Of a stretch of 16,041 nt of DNA, positions 7,442 to 14,450 are shown in pieces. Under the pieces are notes generated by a model that was not told the origin of the DNA, did not search any database, and saw only the letters and a program-made list of their open reading frames with translations. How positions within the stretch are numbered: the stretch's first letter is position 1; every line of letters begins with the position of its first letter. The stretch is from NCBI GenBank assembly GCA_902803795.1, contig CADCRC010000034.1:1-16041 (forward strand). The letters run 5' to 3'. This DNA comes from an uncultured Erysipelotrichaceae bacterium. GTDB lineage: Bacteria > Bacillota_I > Bacilli_A > RF39 > UBA660. The position numbers and the translations under genes were made by a program.

Positions 7442-7449
7442 GAGGTGAT
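7442..7449 (+). promoter_or_regulatory. Ribosome binding site fixing the priA start
   Basis: GAGGTGAT lies four bases before GTG 7454. The GTG at 7445 is inside this site and cannot be the start. Confidence 0.72.
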
Positions 7450-7453
7450 TTTA

Positions 7454-9622
7454 GTGACTATTGGAGTGCTTGTTGAACTTTCTAATAAAAATTTAGATAA
7501 AGAGTTTTATTATAGTGTGCCTTTTGAGTTAGAATCACGTATTAAGATTGGTATTAGGGTTGTTGTACCATTTGCTTCTAGAGAATTAGATGGTTTTGTT
7601 TTAGAAATTAATCCTGATACTGATTATAATGAATTAAAAGAAATTAAATCTATACTTGATGATGAAGTTGTTTTAAATAATGAATTATTAGAACTTGGTA
7701 TAAAGATGAAGAATAAATATTTGTCTACTTTAATATCTAATTATAATGTAATGCTTCCTAAGGCATTGAAGGCAAATATTAAGAATAAGTCTAATATTAA
7801 GTATGAAAAAATATATAAATTAAATAATATAGATTTTTCAAATTTTAAATTTAATGATAAGCAAAAAGAGATTATTGATTATTTAAAAAAGAATTCTTTT
7901 ATTGTTCAAAATAGTGTTATGCCTTTTTCTAAGAGTAGTATTTCTACTTTGTTAAATAAAAATATTTTGATATGTGAAAATAGGGAGGTTTATAGATTAA
8001 AATATGATAAAGTTGAAGGTGTTAATCATAAATTAACTTCTGATCAACAAAATGTGGTTGATTCTATTAATTTATCTTCTTTTGATACATATTTATTATA
8101 TGGTGTTACTGGTAGTGGAAAAACCGAAGTTTATATGGAATTGATAGCGCATGTTATAGAATCTGGTAAGAGTGCAATTATGCTTGTTCCTGAGATTTCT
8201 TTGACTCCTCAGATGATTAATAGGTTTTCTTTTAGATTTGGTTCATCTATTGCGGCACTTCATTCGGGATTATCAGATGGTGAAAAGTATGATGAATATA
8301 GAAAAATAGAAAAAGAAGAGGCAAAAATTGTGATTGGTGCTAGATCTGCAGTTTTTGCTCCACTTAAAAATATTGGAATAATAATTGTTGATGAAGAACA
8401 TTCAGATTCATATAAACAAGATTCTCCTTCTCCTAGATATAGTGCGATTGATATTGCGAATATTAGATGTGAAACGTATAACTGTCCTCTTGTTTTGGGT
8501 AGTGCGACGCCAACTCTTGATTCAATGGCTAGAGCTGTTAAGGGAGTATATAAATTATTAGTTCTTGATAAAAGAGTTAATAATCATCCTCTTCCTCCTG
8601 TTAGAGTGATTGATATGAACAAAGCTATTAGAACATCAGTTGGTCATTTTTCTGTTGATTTGATAAATGAAATGAAATCTGCTTTTAGTCGTGGTGAACA
8701 AGTAATTTTGTTTTTAAATAGGCGTGGGTATTCTAGCATTGTTTCATGTAAGAATTGTGGTGAAACTATTAAATGTCCTAATTGTGATATTAGTTTAACA
8801 TATCATAAATCATCTAATATTTTAAGATGTCATTATTGTGGTTATGCTACTAATTTTAATATTAAATGTTCTAAGTGTGGAGAAAATTCTATGTCTAAAC
8901 TTGGTGTTGGTACTGAAAAGATAGAAGAAGAATTAAAATCTTTGTTTCCTAATAATAAAGTTATTAGAATGGACTATGATACAACTACTAGAAAAGGTTC
9001 TGTTTCAAAAATAATTTCATCTTTTAGAAAAAAAGAATATGATATTTTGCTTGGAACTCAGATAGTTGCGAAGGGACTTGATTTTGATAATGTTACTTTG
9101 GTTGGAATAATAAATGCAGATACATCTTTAAATATTCCTGATTTTAGAGCAAGTGAAAATACTTTTCAATTATTAAGTCAAGTAGCTGGTCGTGCAGGTA
9201 GATCATATAAACAGGGTAAGGTTATATTACAGACATATAATCCAGATCATTATTCTATAATGTTTGCTAAAGAACAAAATTATATTGGTTTTTTTAATGA
9301 AGAGATGAAGATAAGATATAAATTAAAATATCCTCCATATACTTATATTTGTTATATTAATATTTCTTCTAGTGATGAAAAGTTATTAGAAAAAGAGGCT
9401 AATATAATTAAAGATAATTTGAGTTTGTTTTTGAAGGATGAGATAATTCTTGGCCCTTCTCCTAATAGATTATATAAATTAAATAATATATTTAGATTAG
9501 GTATTATAATTAAGTATAAAAAAGATGATAATTTATATAAAATATTAATTAAAATAATTGATCATTACAAGTCAAATAATAAAATTCGTGTGGATGTTAA
9601 TTTTAGTCCTAGTCATTTTTAA
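7454..9622 (+). CDS. priA: Primosomal helicase PriA
   Basis: A 722-residue superfamily 2 helicase, close to E. coli PriA in length. It has the N-terminal 3' DNA-binding domain (MTIGVLVELSNKNLD...), Walker A GVTGSGKT at 217-224, DEEH at 313-316, and GSATPT further on. A zinc-binding insert starts at C432/C435 (CKNCG), with four CxxC pairs (CKNC, CPNC, CHYC, CSKC). The QVAGRAGR helicase motif VI follows. PriA recognises stalled forks and D-loops and reloads the replicative helicase. The start is GTG 7454, set by the ribosome site. priA leads the right-hand block, as in priA-def-fmt operons of Bacilli, but the next genes are not def. Confidence 0.97.
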   Translation: MTIGVLVELSNKNLDKEFYYSVPFELESRIKIGIRVVVPFASRELDGFVLEINPDTDYNELKEIKSILDDEVVLNNELLELGIKMKNKYLSTLISNYNVMLPKALKANIKNKSNIKYEKIYKLNNIDFSNFKFNDKQKEIIDYLKKNSFIVQNSVMPFSKSSISTLLNKNILICENREVYRLKYDKVEGVNHKLTSDQQNVVDSINLSSFDTYLLYGVTGSGKTEVYMELIAHVIESGKSAIMLVPEISLTPQMINRFSFRFGSSIAALHSGLSDGEKYDEYRKIEKEEAKIVIGARSAVFAPLKNIGIIIVDEEHSDSYKQDSPSPRYSAIDIANIRCETYNCPLVLGSATPTLDSMARAVKGVYKLLVLDKRVNNHPLPPVRVIDMNKAIRTSVGHFSVDLINEMKSAFSRGEQVILFLNRRGYSSIVSCKNCGETIKCPNCDISLTYHKSSNILRCHYCGYATNFNIKCSKCGENSMSKLGVGTEKIEEELKSLFPNNKVIRMDYDTTTRKGSVSKIISSFRKKEYDILLGTQIVAKGLDFDNVTLVGIINADTSLNIPDFRASENTFQLLSQVAGRAGRSYKQGKVILQTYNPDHYSIMFAKEQNYIGFFNEEMKIRYKLKYPPYTYICYINISSSDEKLLEKEANIIKDNLSLFLKDEIILGPSPNRLYKLNNIFRLGIIIKYKKDDNLYKILIKIIDHYKSNNKIRVDVNFSPSHF

Positions 9623-9638
9623 AAAAATATGATATTAT
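9610..9638 (+). promoter_or_regulatory. Probable extended -10 promoter before the small membrane protein
   Basis: TATTAT at 9633-9638 has TG at 9630-9631 (extended -10). TAGTCA, 4 of 6 bases matching the -35 consensus, lies 17 bases upstream at 9610-9615, inside the priA 3' end. It would give fmt, rlmN, prpC and prkC a second start point. Confidence 0.5.
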
Positions 9639-9662
9639 TAGTTTAATATAGTAGGTGATTAT

Positions 9663-9905
9663 ATGGATAATAGTGAAAAGAGTACTGAAGATAGTCTTGT
9701 TGAGATAAGTAATGATATTGTTGATAATACTGATGTAAATGCTAAAAACAAGGCAGAATATGAGACTGTTATGAAGAATGCTGAAATAAAAAAAGATGAT
9801 TATTATGATAGAAATTCACCTATTGTTAGAATTGTATTAATTTTGTTGTTTATATTTATTATGGTTAGTTTTTTATATTATTTATTTACTTTTTTGAATA
9901 GTTAG
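9663..9905 (+). CDS. Small tail-anchored membrane protein of unknown function
   Basis: An 80-residue protein I do not recognise. Residues 1-50 are acidic and polar (rich in D, E, N), without a signal peptide. Residues 54-77 form one hydrophobic helix, followed by only three residues. This implies a single-span protein with its N-terminus in the cytosol. A TAGGTGAT site at 9652-9659 precedes the ATG by three bases, and a promoter-like sequence lies just upstream, so expression is credible. Eight bases separate it from the next gene, which also ends in a membrane helix. The two may act together; that is inference from adjacency and shared topology. Confidence 0.72.
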   Translation: MDNSEKSTEDSLVEISNDIVDNTDVNAKNKAEYETVMKNAEIKKDDYYDRNSPIVRIVLILLFIFIMVSFLYYLFTFLNS

Positions 9906-9913
9906 GGATTGTT

Positions 9914-10978
9914 ATGATTAATTTGTATTTAGAAAATGATATTATATCTAATTTAATTGAGGATATATATAGATTAAAGATGTTTAATGAAAAAAAACAT
10001 AAAAATTCTATTGCGACTAATATAGATGTATTATATTTGTTATATTTTTCTATGTATAAATTTAAGATTGTTGTAGATGATGATTATTATTTAAATTATT
10101 ATTGTGAGAATATAGATAAAATATTTAGAAAAGTAAATGATTTAGATGATATAGATTTAGGTGTTAATAAGATAATTGCTTTAATATTTCAAAGTAAATT
10201 TAATTTAAAAAATATAAGTGATGTTGATAATAAGAAGAAAATATTAGAGAATGTTTACAATAAATATATTGTTGATGGATATTTATTTCATGGGACTAAT
10301 AGTTTGTATGTTGATAATATATTGAATAATGGATTATATATAGATAATTATCCAAATTATTATAGTAATTTTAATTATATAGAACAATTGTTTGAATATA
10401 GAAATATGAGATTAGTTGATAAAGATTTTAGTAAAAAACATATTCATTTTACTGATGATTTTATAGAAGCAATTAAATATTCTAATTTGGCTCCTAAGTT
10501 TTATAGTGATTTAAAAAAAGGTAAAAGTTATAATAAATTTATTAAGGGATTAAAAAATAAAATGTATGATAATAACTTTACAGATAGTGAAATAAAATAT
10601 ATTATAGAAGTATGTGATGGGCAAGAAGATGTTATTAATAAAAATAAAGATATAGCAATTGTGCTTGTTAAAAGAAGTAAGTTTGTTAGAAACTATAATG
10701 AAAATATATTTAAAATATATGATAATTGTGATAAATATAGTATTGAAGAGTCTATGAGTATGATATTTAATAGTATTTATGATGATGTTATATATAATAA
10801 AGATATAAAAAAAGAGGATGTTAATATAATTAAAATTAATAAATATGATTCTGAAGTTGAAGAAAAAGTAAAATATAATTTAGAACTTGTTAATGAATAT
10901 GGATCTACTTCATATATTTTAATTGTTGGTATTTTACTTGTTAGTATGGGTGTTTTAATTATGATTTTGATTGCTTAG
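9914..10978 (+). CDS. Membrane-anchored protein with ADP-ribosyltransferase-like motifs
   Basis: A 354-residue protein without an assigned family. Residues 1 to about 115 are mainly helical and cytosolic in character. GYLFHGTNSLYVDNILNNGL at 122-141 resembles the first active-site strand of PARP/KptA-type ADP-ribosyltransferases (HGT, then I...GL), giving H126. KHIHFTDDFIEAIKYS at 175-190 resembles their second motif ([IV][YH][FL][TS]...A..Y), giving H178. IAIVLVKRSKF near 248 could be a later core strand; I cannot place the third residue. A histidine pair recalls KptA/Tpt1 more than PARP, but the rest does not look like KptA. Residues about 333-354 form a C-terminal membrane helix, so the domain should face the cytosol. 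A weak AGGGA site overlaps the previous stop. It could modify protein, RNA or NAD-derived substrates, or be inactive. Confidence 0.6.
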   Translation: MINLYLENDIISNLIEDIYRLKMFNEKKHKNSIATNIDVLYLLYFSMYKFKIVVDDDYYLNYYCENIDKIFRKVNDLDDIDLGVNKIIALIFQSKFNLKNISDVDNKKKILENVYNKYIVDGYLFHGTNSLYVDNILNNGLYIDNYPNYYSNFNYIEQLFEYRNMRLVDKDFSKKHIHFTDDFIEAIKYSNLAPKFYSDLKKGKSYNKFIKGLKNKMYDNNFTDSEIKYIIEVCDGQEDVINKNKDIAIVLVKRSKFVRNYNENIFKIYDNCDKYSIEESMSMIFNSIYDDVIYNKDIKKEDVNIIKINKYDSEVEEKVKYNLELVNEYGSTSYILIVGILLVSMGVLIMILIA

Positions 10979-10985
10979 AGGTGAT
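10978..10985 (+). promoter_or_regulatory. Ribosome binding site fixing the fmt start
   Basis: GAGGTGAT overlaps the last base of the previous stop and lies four bases before ATG 10990. The GTG at 10981 is part of this site, so it is not the start. Confidence 0.72.
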
Positions 10986-10989
10986 TAAT

Positions 10990-11922
10990 ATGTTTAAAGA
11001 TATAAGATGTGTTTTTATGGGGACACCTGAGTTTGCGTGTCCTATTCTTGATTATTTAATAGATGAATTTAATGTTGTTGGTGTTGTATGTCAGAAGGAT
11101 AAAGAAGTAGGACGTCATAGAGTATTGATGGCTCCTCCTATTAAGAGGTTAGCTATATCTAGAGGTATAGATGTATATCAAATTAATTTAAGAAAAGAAT
11201 ATGATGATATAGTTAAGTTAAATCCTGATATTATTGTAACTTGTGCTTTTGGACAGATTGTTCCTAGTGAGATATTAAAATTACCTAGACTTGGATGTAT
11301 TAATGTTCATGCATCATATTTACCTAAACTTAGAGGTGGTGCACCTATTGAACATGCTATTATAGATGGTTATGATAAAACTGGTGTTTCTATTATGTAT
11401 ATGGATGAGAGTCTTGATACTGGAAATATTATATCTCAAAAAGAAATTTTTATTGAATATAGTGATACATTTGATAGTTTAGAAGAAAAAATAAAAAAAA
11501 TTGGACTTGAATTATTAAAAAATACTATGCCATCTATTATTAATGGGACATGTGATTCTATAAAACAAGATGATGAACTTGCGACGTTTGCGAAGAATAT
11601 ATCTAGAGAAGATGAACATATAGATTTTAATAATAAAGCTATTGATATATATAATAAAGTTAGAGGTTTATATTCAAATAGACTTGCTTATGTGTTGTTA
11701 AATGATATAGAAGTTAAAGTACTTGAAGTTTGTATTGGTGATAAATGTAATGGGGATGTTGGTATTATAAATAAAATTGATAAAAATGGAATATATGTTT
11801 CTAGTTTGGATAATTATATTATTATTAAAAGAATTAAGCCATCTGGTAAAAAAGAGATGGATAGTATTTCGTATGTTAATGGAATTGGAAAAGATAAATT
11901 ATTAGGAGTTAGATTAAAATGA
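10990..11922 (+). CDS. fmt: Methionyl-tRNA formyltransferase
   Basis: A 310-residue enzyme, normal length. It has an N-terminal formyl-transfer domain with VFMGTPEFA at 8-16, and INVHASYLPKLRGGAPI giving catalytic N105 and H107. ESLDTGNI gives D143, and these three are the conserved catalytic triad of the family. The C-terminal domain ends with the GKKEMDS...NG segment. It formylates initiator Met-tRNA using 10-formyltetrahydrofolate. In many Bacilli it directly follows def (peptide deformylase) after priA. Here def is absent from the locus and two membrane-protein genes stand in its place, so a deformylase should be elsewhere. Its stop overlaps the next start as ATGA. Confidence 0.97.
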   Translation: MFKDIRCVFMGTPEFACPILDYLIDEFNVVGVVCQKDKEVGRHRVLMAPPIKRLAISRGIDVYQINLRKEYDDIVKLNPDIIVTCAFGQIVPSEILKLPRLGCINVHASYLPKLRGGAPIEHAIIDGYDKTGVSIMYMDESLDTGNIISQKEIFIEYSDTFDSLEEKIKKIGLELLKNTMPSIINGTCDSIKQDDELATFAKNISREDEHIDFNNKAIDIYNKVRGLYSNRLAYVLLNDIEVKVLEVCIGDKCNGDVGIINKIDKNGIYVSSLDNYIIIKRIKPSGKKEMDSISYVNGIGKDKLLGVRLK

Positions 11923-12686
11923 GTTTATTTAATAAAAATAAAGATAAAGATAAAGATAAGAAAATAAAACCAATTATTTCTGAAGATGTAAGAACATTGA
12001 TGTTTATTTTTTTTATTGCATTTTATTTTATACTTTTTTCTTTTATTTCTATTCAAAATAGAAGTAGAGGTGTAAATAAAAATAATGAATCTAATAAAGT
12101 AAATGAAAATAAAAAAGTTGAAGGTATTAATTATGAATTTAGTTTAGATGATGTTTTAAATAATAATTATAATTTTAAATATGATATTTATTTAAATAAT
12201 GTTTTATATAGTTATGATGGAAAAAGATATGAAAATAAAGAAAAATTTAATTATATATTGGGTGATAATAAAGTAGTATATTATAAAGATAAATATTATT
12301 ATTATATGTTTGATATTAATAGTAATAATTATATTAATTCTATAAATCCTTATATTGTTAATGAATTTATTGATATTGAAAATATTATTAATATAATTAG
12401 AGATAGTACATATGTTTCTAAAACTGATTATGATAGTGGTAAGATTGCATATAATTTTAGTATTAAAAATAGTAATTTATATAATGTTATTTATGATATT
12501 GAAATTGATGATAAGAAAATTGGTGAAAAAGTAAATGATATTTATATTGGGACTGATGAAGATAAAAATGTAAATAATATTAAATTAATATTAAATAGTT
12601 ATTGTTTATATAATAATAAATGTGAGAGTTTAGTTGTTGATTTAAATTATGATAATTTTTATAATATAGAGGATTTTGATAGGTGA
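11919..12686 (+). CDS. Single-span membrane-anchored extracytoplasmic protein of unknown function
   Basis: A 255-residue protein I do not recognise. It has a short Lys/Asp-rich cytosolic start (residues 5-16), one membrane helix at about 27-46, and an outward-facing domain of about 200 residues rich in N, Y, K, I and D. The domain seems beta-rich, with alternating aromatic and charged residues (YYKDKYYYYMFD), but no enzyme motif is visible. C229 and C235 could form a disulfide. Translation is coupled to fmt by ATGA at 11919-11922. Its stop lies in the rlmN ribosome site. In related Bacilli the rsmB gene occupies this position; nothing here resembles that methyltransferase. AT-rich composition inflates N, K, Y and I, so composition says little about function. 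Confidence 0.68.
   Translation: MSLFNKNKDKDKDKKIKPIISEDVRTLMFIFFIAFYFILFSFISIQNRSRGVNKNNESNKVNENKKVEGINYEFSLDDVLNNNYNFKYDIYLNNVLYSYDGKRYENKEKFNYILGDNKVVYYKDKYYYYMFDINSNNYINSINPYIVNEFIDIENIINIIRDSTYVSKTDYDSGKIAYNFSIKNSNLYNVIYDIEIDDKKIGEKVNDIYIGTDEDKNVNNIKLILNSYCLYNNKCESLVVDLNYDNFYNIEDFDR
11938..11960 (+). repeat. Short hexamer repeat encoding Lys-Asp
   Basis: Three perfect copies of ATAAAG (11938-11955) plus a partial one encode alternating K and D at the N-terminus of the 255-residue membrane protein. Changes in copy number would stay in frame, so this is unlikely to be an on/off switch. Confidence 0.6.
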
Positions 12687-12687
12687 T
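12680..12687 (+). promoter_or_regulatory. Ribosome binding site fixing the rlmN start
   Basis: TAGGTGAT contains the upstream gene's TGA and lies three bases before ATG 12691. The frame extends to TTG 12676, but that is upstream of the site. Confidence 0.68.
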
Positions 12688-12690
12688 ATA

Positions 12691-13710
12691 ATGAACATAT
12701 ATAATTTAACACAGGAAGATTTAGAAGATTATTTTATTAGTATCTTTGAAAAAGAGTTTCATGCTAAACAATTGTATAAATGGATATATAAAAAAAAGAT
12801 TAGTGATTTTAATGAGATTACTGATATTAAAAAGAATATAATAGTTGATTTAAAAAATAAATATAATTTATCTAAATTAAAAATAGTTGATAAAGAAGAA
12901 GATAGAGATACTTATAAAATATTATATGAGTTAGATGATTTGAATCATGTAGAAAGTGTATTAATGAAACATGATTATGGTAATAGTATTTGTGTTTCTA
13001 GTCAAGTTGGTTGCAACATGGGATGTAAGTTTTGTCAATCTGGTAGACTTAAAAAAGTTCGTAATTTGACTGCTGGTGAGATGGTACTTCAAATTATAGG
13101 TATGGAAGAAGCTTTTAATATAAAAATAGATCATGTTGTTGTGATGGGTATAGGTGAGCCTTTTGATAATTTTGATAATTTAGTTAAATTTATTAAGATT
13201 ATTAATAATCCATTTGGTATTGAACTTGGTGCTCGTCATATTACTGTTTCTACTTGTGGTATAGTTCCAAAGATATATGAGTTTGCTGATTTAAATATTG
13301 AGGCTAATTTAGCTATTTCTCTTCATGCACCAAATGATGAATTAAGAGAAAAAATTATGCCTATTTCTAAGAAATATAAGATAAGTGAAATAATGGATGC
13401 TTTAAAATATTATTATAATAAGACACATAGAAGAATAACTTTTGAATATATAATGCTTAAGGGAGTTAATGATAGTAATGAGTGTGCTTTAGAACTATGT
13501 AGACTTATTAAGGGATTAAATTGTTATATTAACTTAATTGGTTATAATGAAACTGAAAATCTTGAATTTAGAAGATCAGAAAACTTGGTTATTATGAAAT
13601 TTTATGATATACTGAAGAAGAATAATGTGAATGTAACAATTAGAAGAGAGTTTGGGTCTAGTATTTCTGCAGCATGTGGACAACTTAGATCTAAAAAGGA
13701 GGAATTATGA
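12691..13710 (+). CDS. rlmN: Dual-specificity 23S rRNA / tRNA adenine C2 methyltransferase RlmN
   Basis: A 339-residue radical SAM enzyme. The CxxxCxxC cluster is C108-C112-C115 in GCNMGCKFCQ. The extra mechanistic cysteines of RlmN/Cfr are present: C101, seven residues before the cluster, and C329 in SAACGQL. GIGEPFDN at 153-160 is the SAM-binding GGEP-like motif. RlmN methylates C2 of A2503 in 23S rRNA and, in E. coli, A37 of some tRNAs, through a methylated cysteine intermediate. Placement before prpC and prkC matches Bacillus yloN-prpC-prkC. Cfr is unlikely given this operon position and the lack of any sign of transfer. The end carries the strong ribosome site of prpC, and the genes overlap by four bases. 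Confidence 0.96.
   Translation: MNIYNLTQEDLEDYFISIFEKEFHAKQLYKWIYKKKISDFNEITDIKKNIIVDLKNKYNLSKLKIVDKEEDRDTYKILYELDDLNHVESVLMKHDYGNSICVSSQVGCNMGCKFCQSGRLKKVRNLTAGEMVLQIIGMEEAFNIKIDHVVVMGIGEPFDNFDNLVKFIKIINNPFGIELGARHITVSTCGIVPKIYEFADLNIEANLAISLHAPNDELREKIMPISKKYKISEIMDALKYYYNKTHRRITFEYIMLKGVNDSNECALELCRLIKGLNCYINLIGYNETENLEFRRSENLVIMKFYDILKKNNVNVTIRREFGSSISAACGQLRSKKEEL
13696..13702 (+). promoter_or_regulatory. Strong ribosome binding site for prpC within the end of rlmN
   Basis: AAGGAGG, near-perfect complement to the 16S rRNA 3' end, lies four bases before ATG 13707. It may favour phosphatase translation over its neighbours. Confidence 0.6.
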
Positions 13711-14450
13711 AATCATTTTATTTAACAGATAAAGGAATGATAAGGGATCATAATGAAGATAGTGTAATAATACTTAAAAATGATCGTGGCCAATATTTAA
13801 TGGCTATTGCGGATGGAATGGGTGGACATCGTGCAGGTGAGGTTGCATCTTCTATTGCGATAAGCCATTTGGGTAAACATTTTAAAGAAACCTTTATCAA
13901 TTTAAGTAAGGTTGATGCGGTAAAGTGGATTAGAGAGACAACAAGGGAAATAAATACAATGATTTTTGAGCATGAAAGAACGCATCCAGAAAGTAAGGGT
14001 ATGGGTACTACTTTAGTTCTTGCGATAATTTCGTCTGATTATTTATTGTTTGGTAATGTTGGTGATTCGAGTGGCTTTGTTATGAAAGATAAGAAGTTAC
14101 ATAAAGTAACATATGATCATACACTTGTTAACTTACTTGTTTCTGCAGGAGAACTTACTAAAGAAGAAGCTAGTGTTCATCCTAAGAAGAATGTTTTAAT
14201 GAAGGCACTTGGCGCAACGGATGATATAGATATTGATGTTTTTGATTGTGATACTGAAATAGAAGAAGTTTTACTTGCAAGCGATGGCTTAACTAATATG
14301 TTAGAGTTAGGTAAGATTGAAGGCTTATTATTGGAAGATTTAACTCCTGAAGAGAAATGTAAAAAACTTATTAAGAAAGCAAATAATAGGGGTGGTACTG
14401 ATAATATTTCGGTTGCTTATTTGCAACTTGAAGAAGGTGACATAAAGTGA
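13707..14450 (+). CDS. prpC: PP2C-family protein serine/threonine phosphatase PrpC/Stp (IreP)
   Basis: A 247-residue PPM-type phosphatase, the normal length. Motifs in order: RDHNEDS with D18, ADGMGGHRAGEVAS with metal-binding D36/G37, GMGTTLVLAI at 98-107, NVGDSS at 117-122, DHTLV, SDGLTNM with D193, and GGTDNIS with D232. It removes phosphate from targets of the PASTA kinase encoded next to it, and in Enterococcus the orthologue IreP opposes IreK, including on IreB. The start overlaps the rlmN stop (ATGA) and its own end overlaps prkC (GTGA), so phosphatase and kinase are translationally coupled. Confidence 0.96.
   Translation: MKSFYLTDKGMIRDHNEDSVIILKNDRGQYLMAIADGMGGHRAGEVASSIAISHLGKHFKETFINLSKVDAVKWIRETTREINTMIFEHERTHPESKGMGTTLVLAIISSDYLLFGNVGDSSGFVMKDKKLHKVTYDHTLVNLLVSAGELTKEEASVHPKKNVLMKALGATDDIDIDVFDCDTEIEEVLLASDGLTNMLELGKIEGLLLEDLTPEEKCKKLIKKANNRGGTDNISVAYLQLEEGDIK

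Noticed and set aside
9914..10978. A KptA RNA 2'-phosphotransferase
   Set aside because: The two histidine motifs fit, but the rest of the chain and the C-terminal membrane helix do not match KptA, so no gene name is given.
12691..13710. Cfr-type antibiotic resistance methyltransferase
   Set aside because: It sits in the conserved rlmN-prpC-prkC order with composition like its neighbours, so the housekeeping RlmN is the better call.
4080..14450. Mycoplasma genetic code with TGA as tryptophan
   Set aside because: TGA ends ireB, trmR, fmt, rlmN and prpC exactly at family-typical lengths, and tryptophans are TGG.
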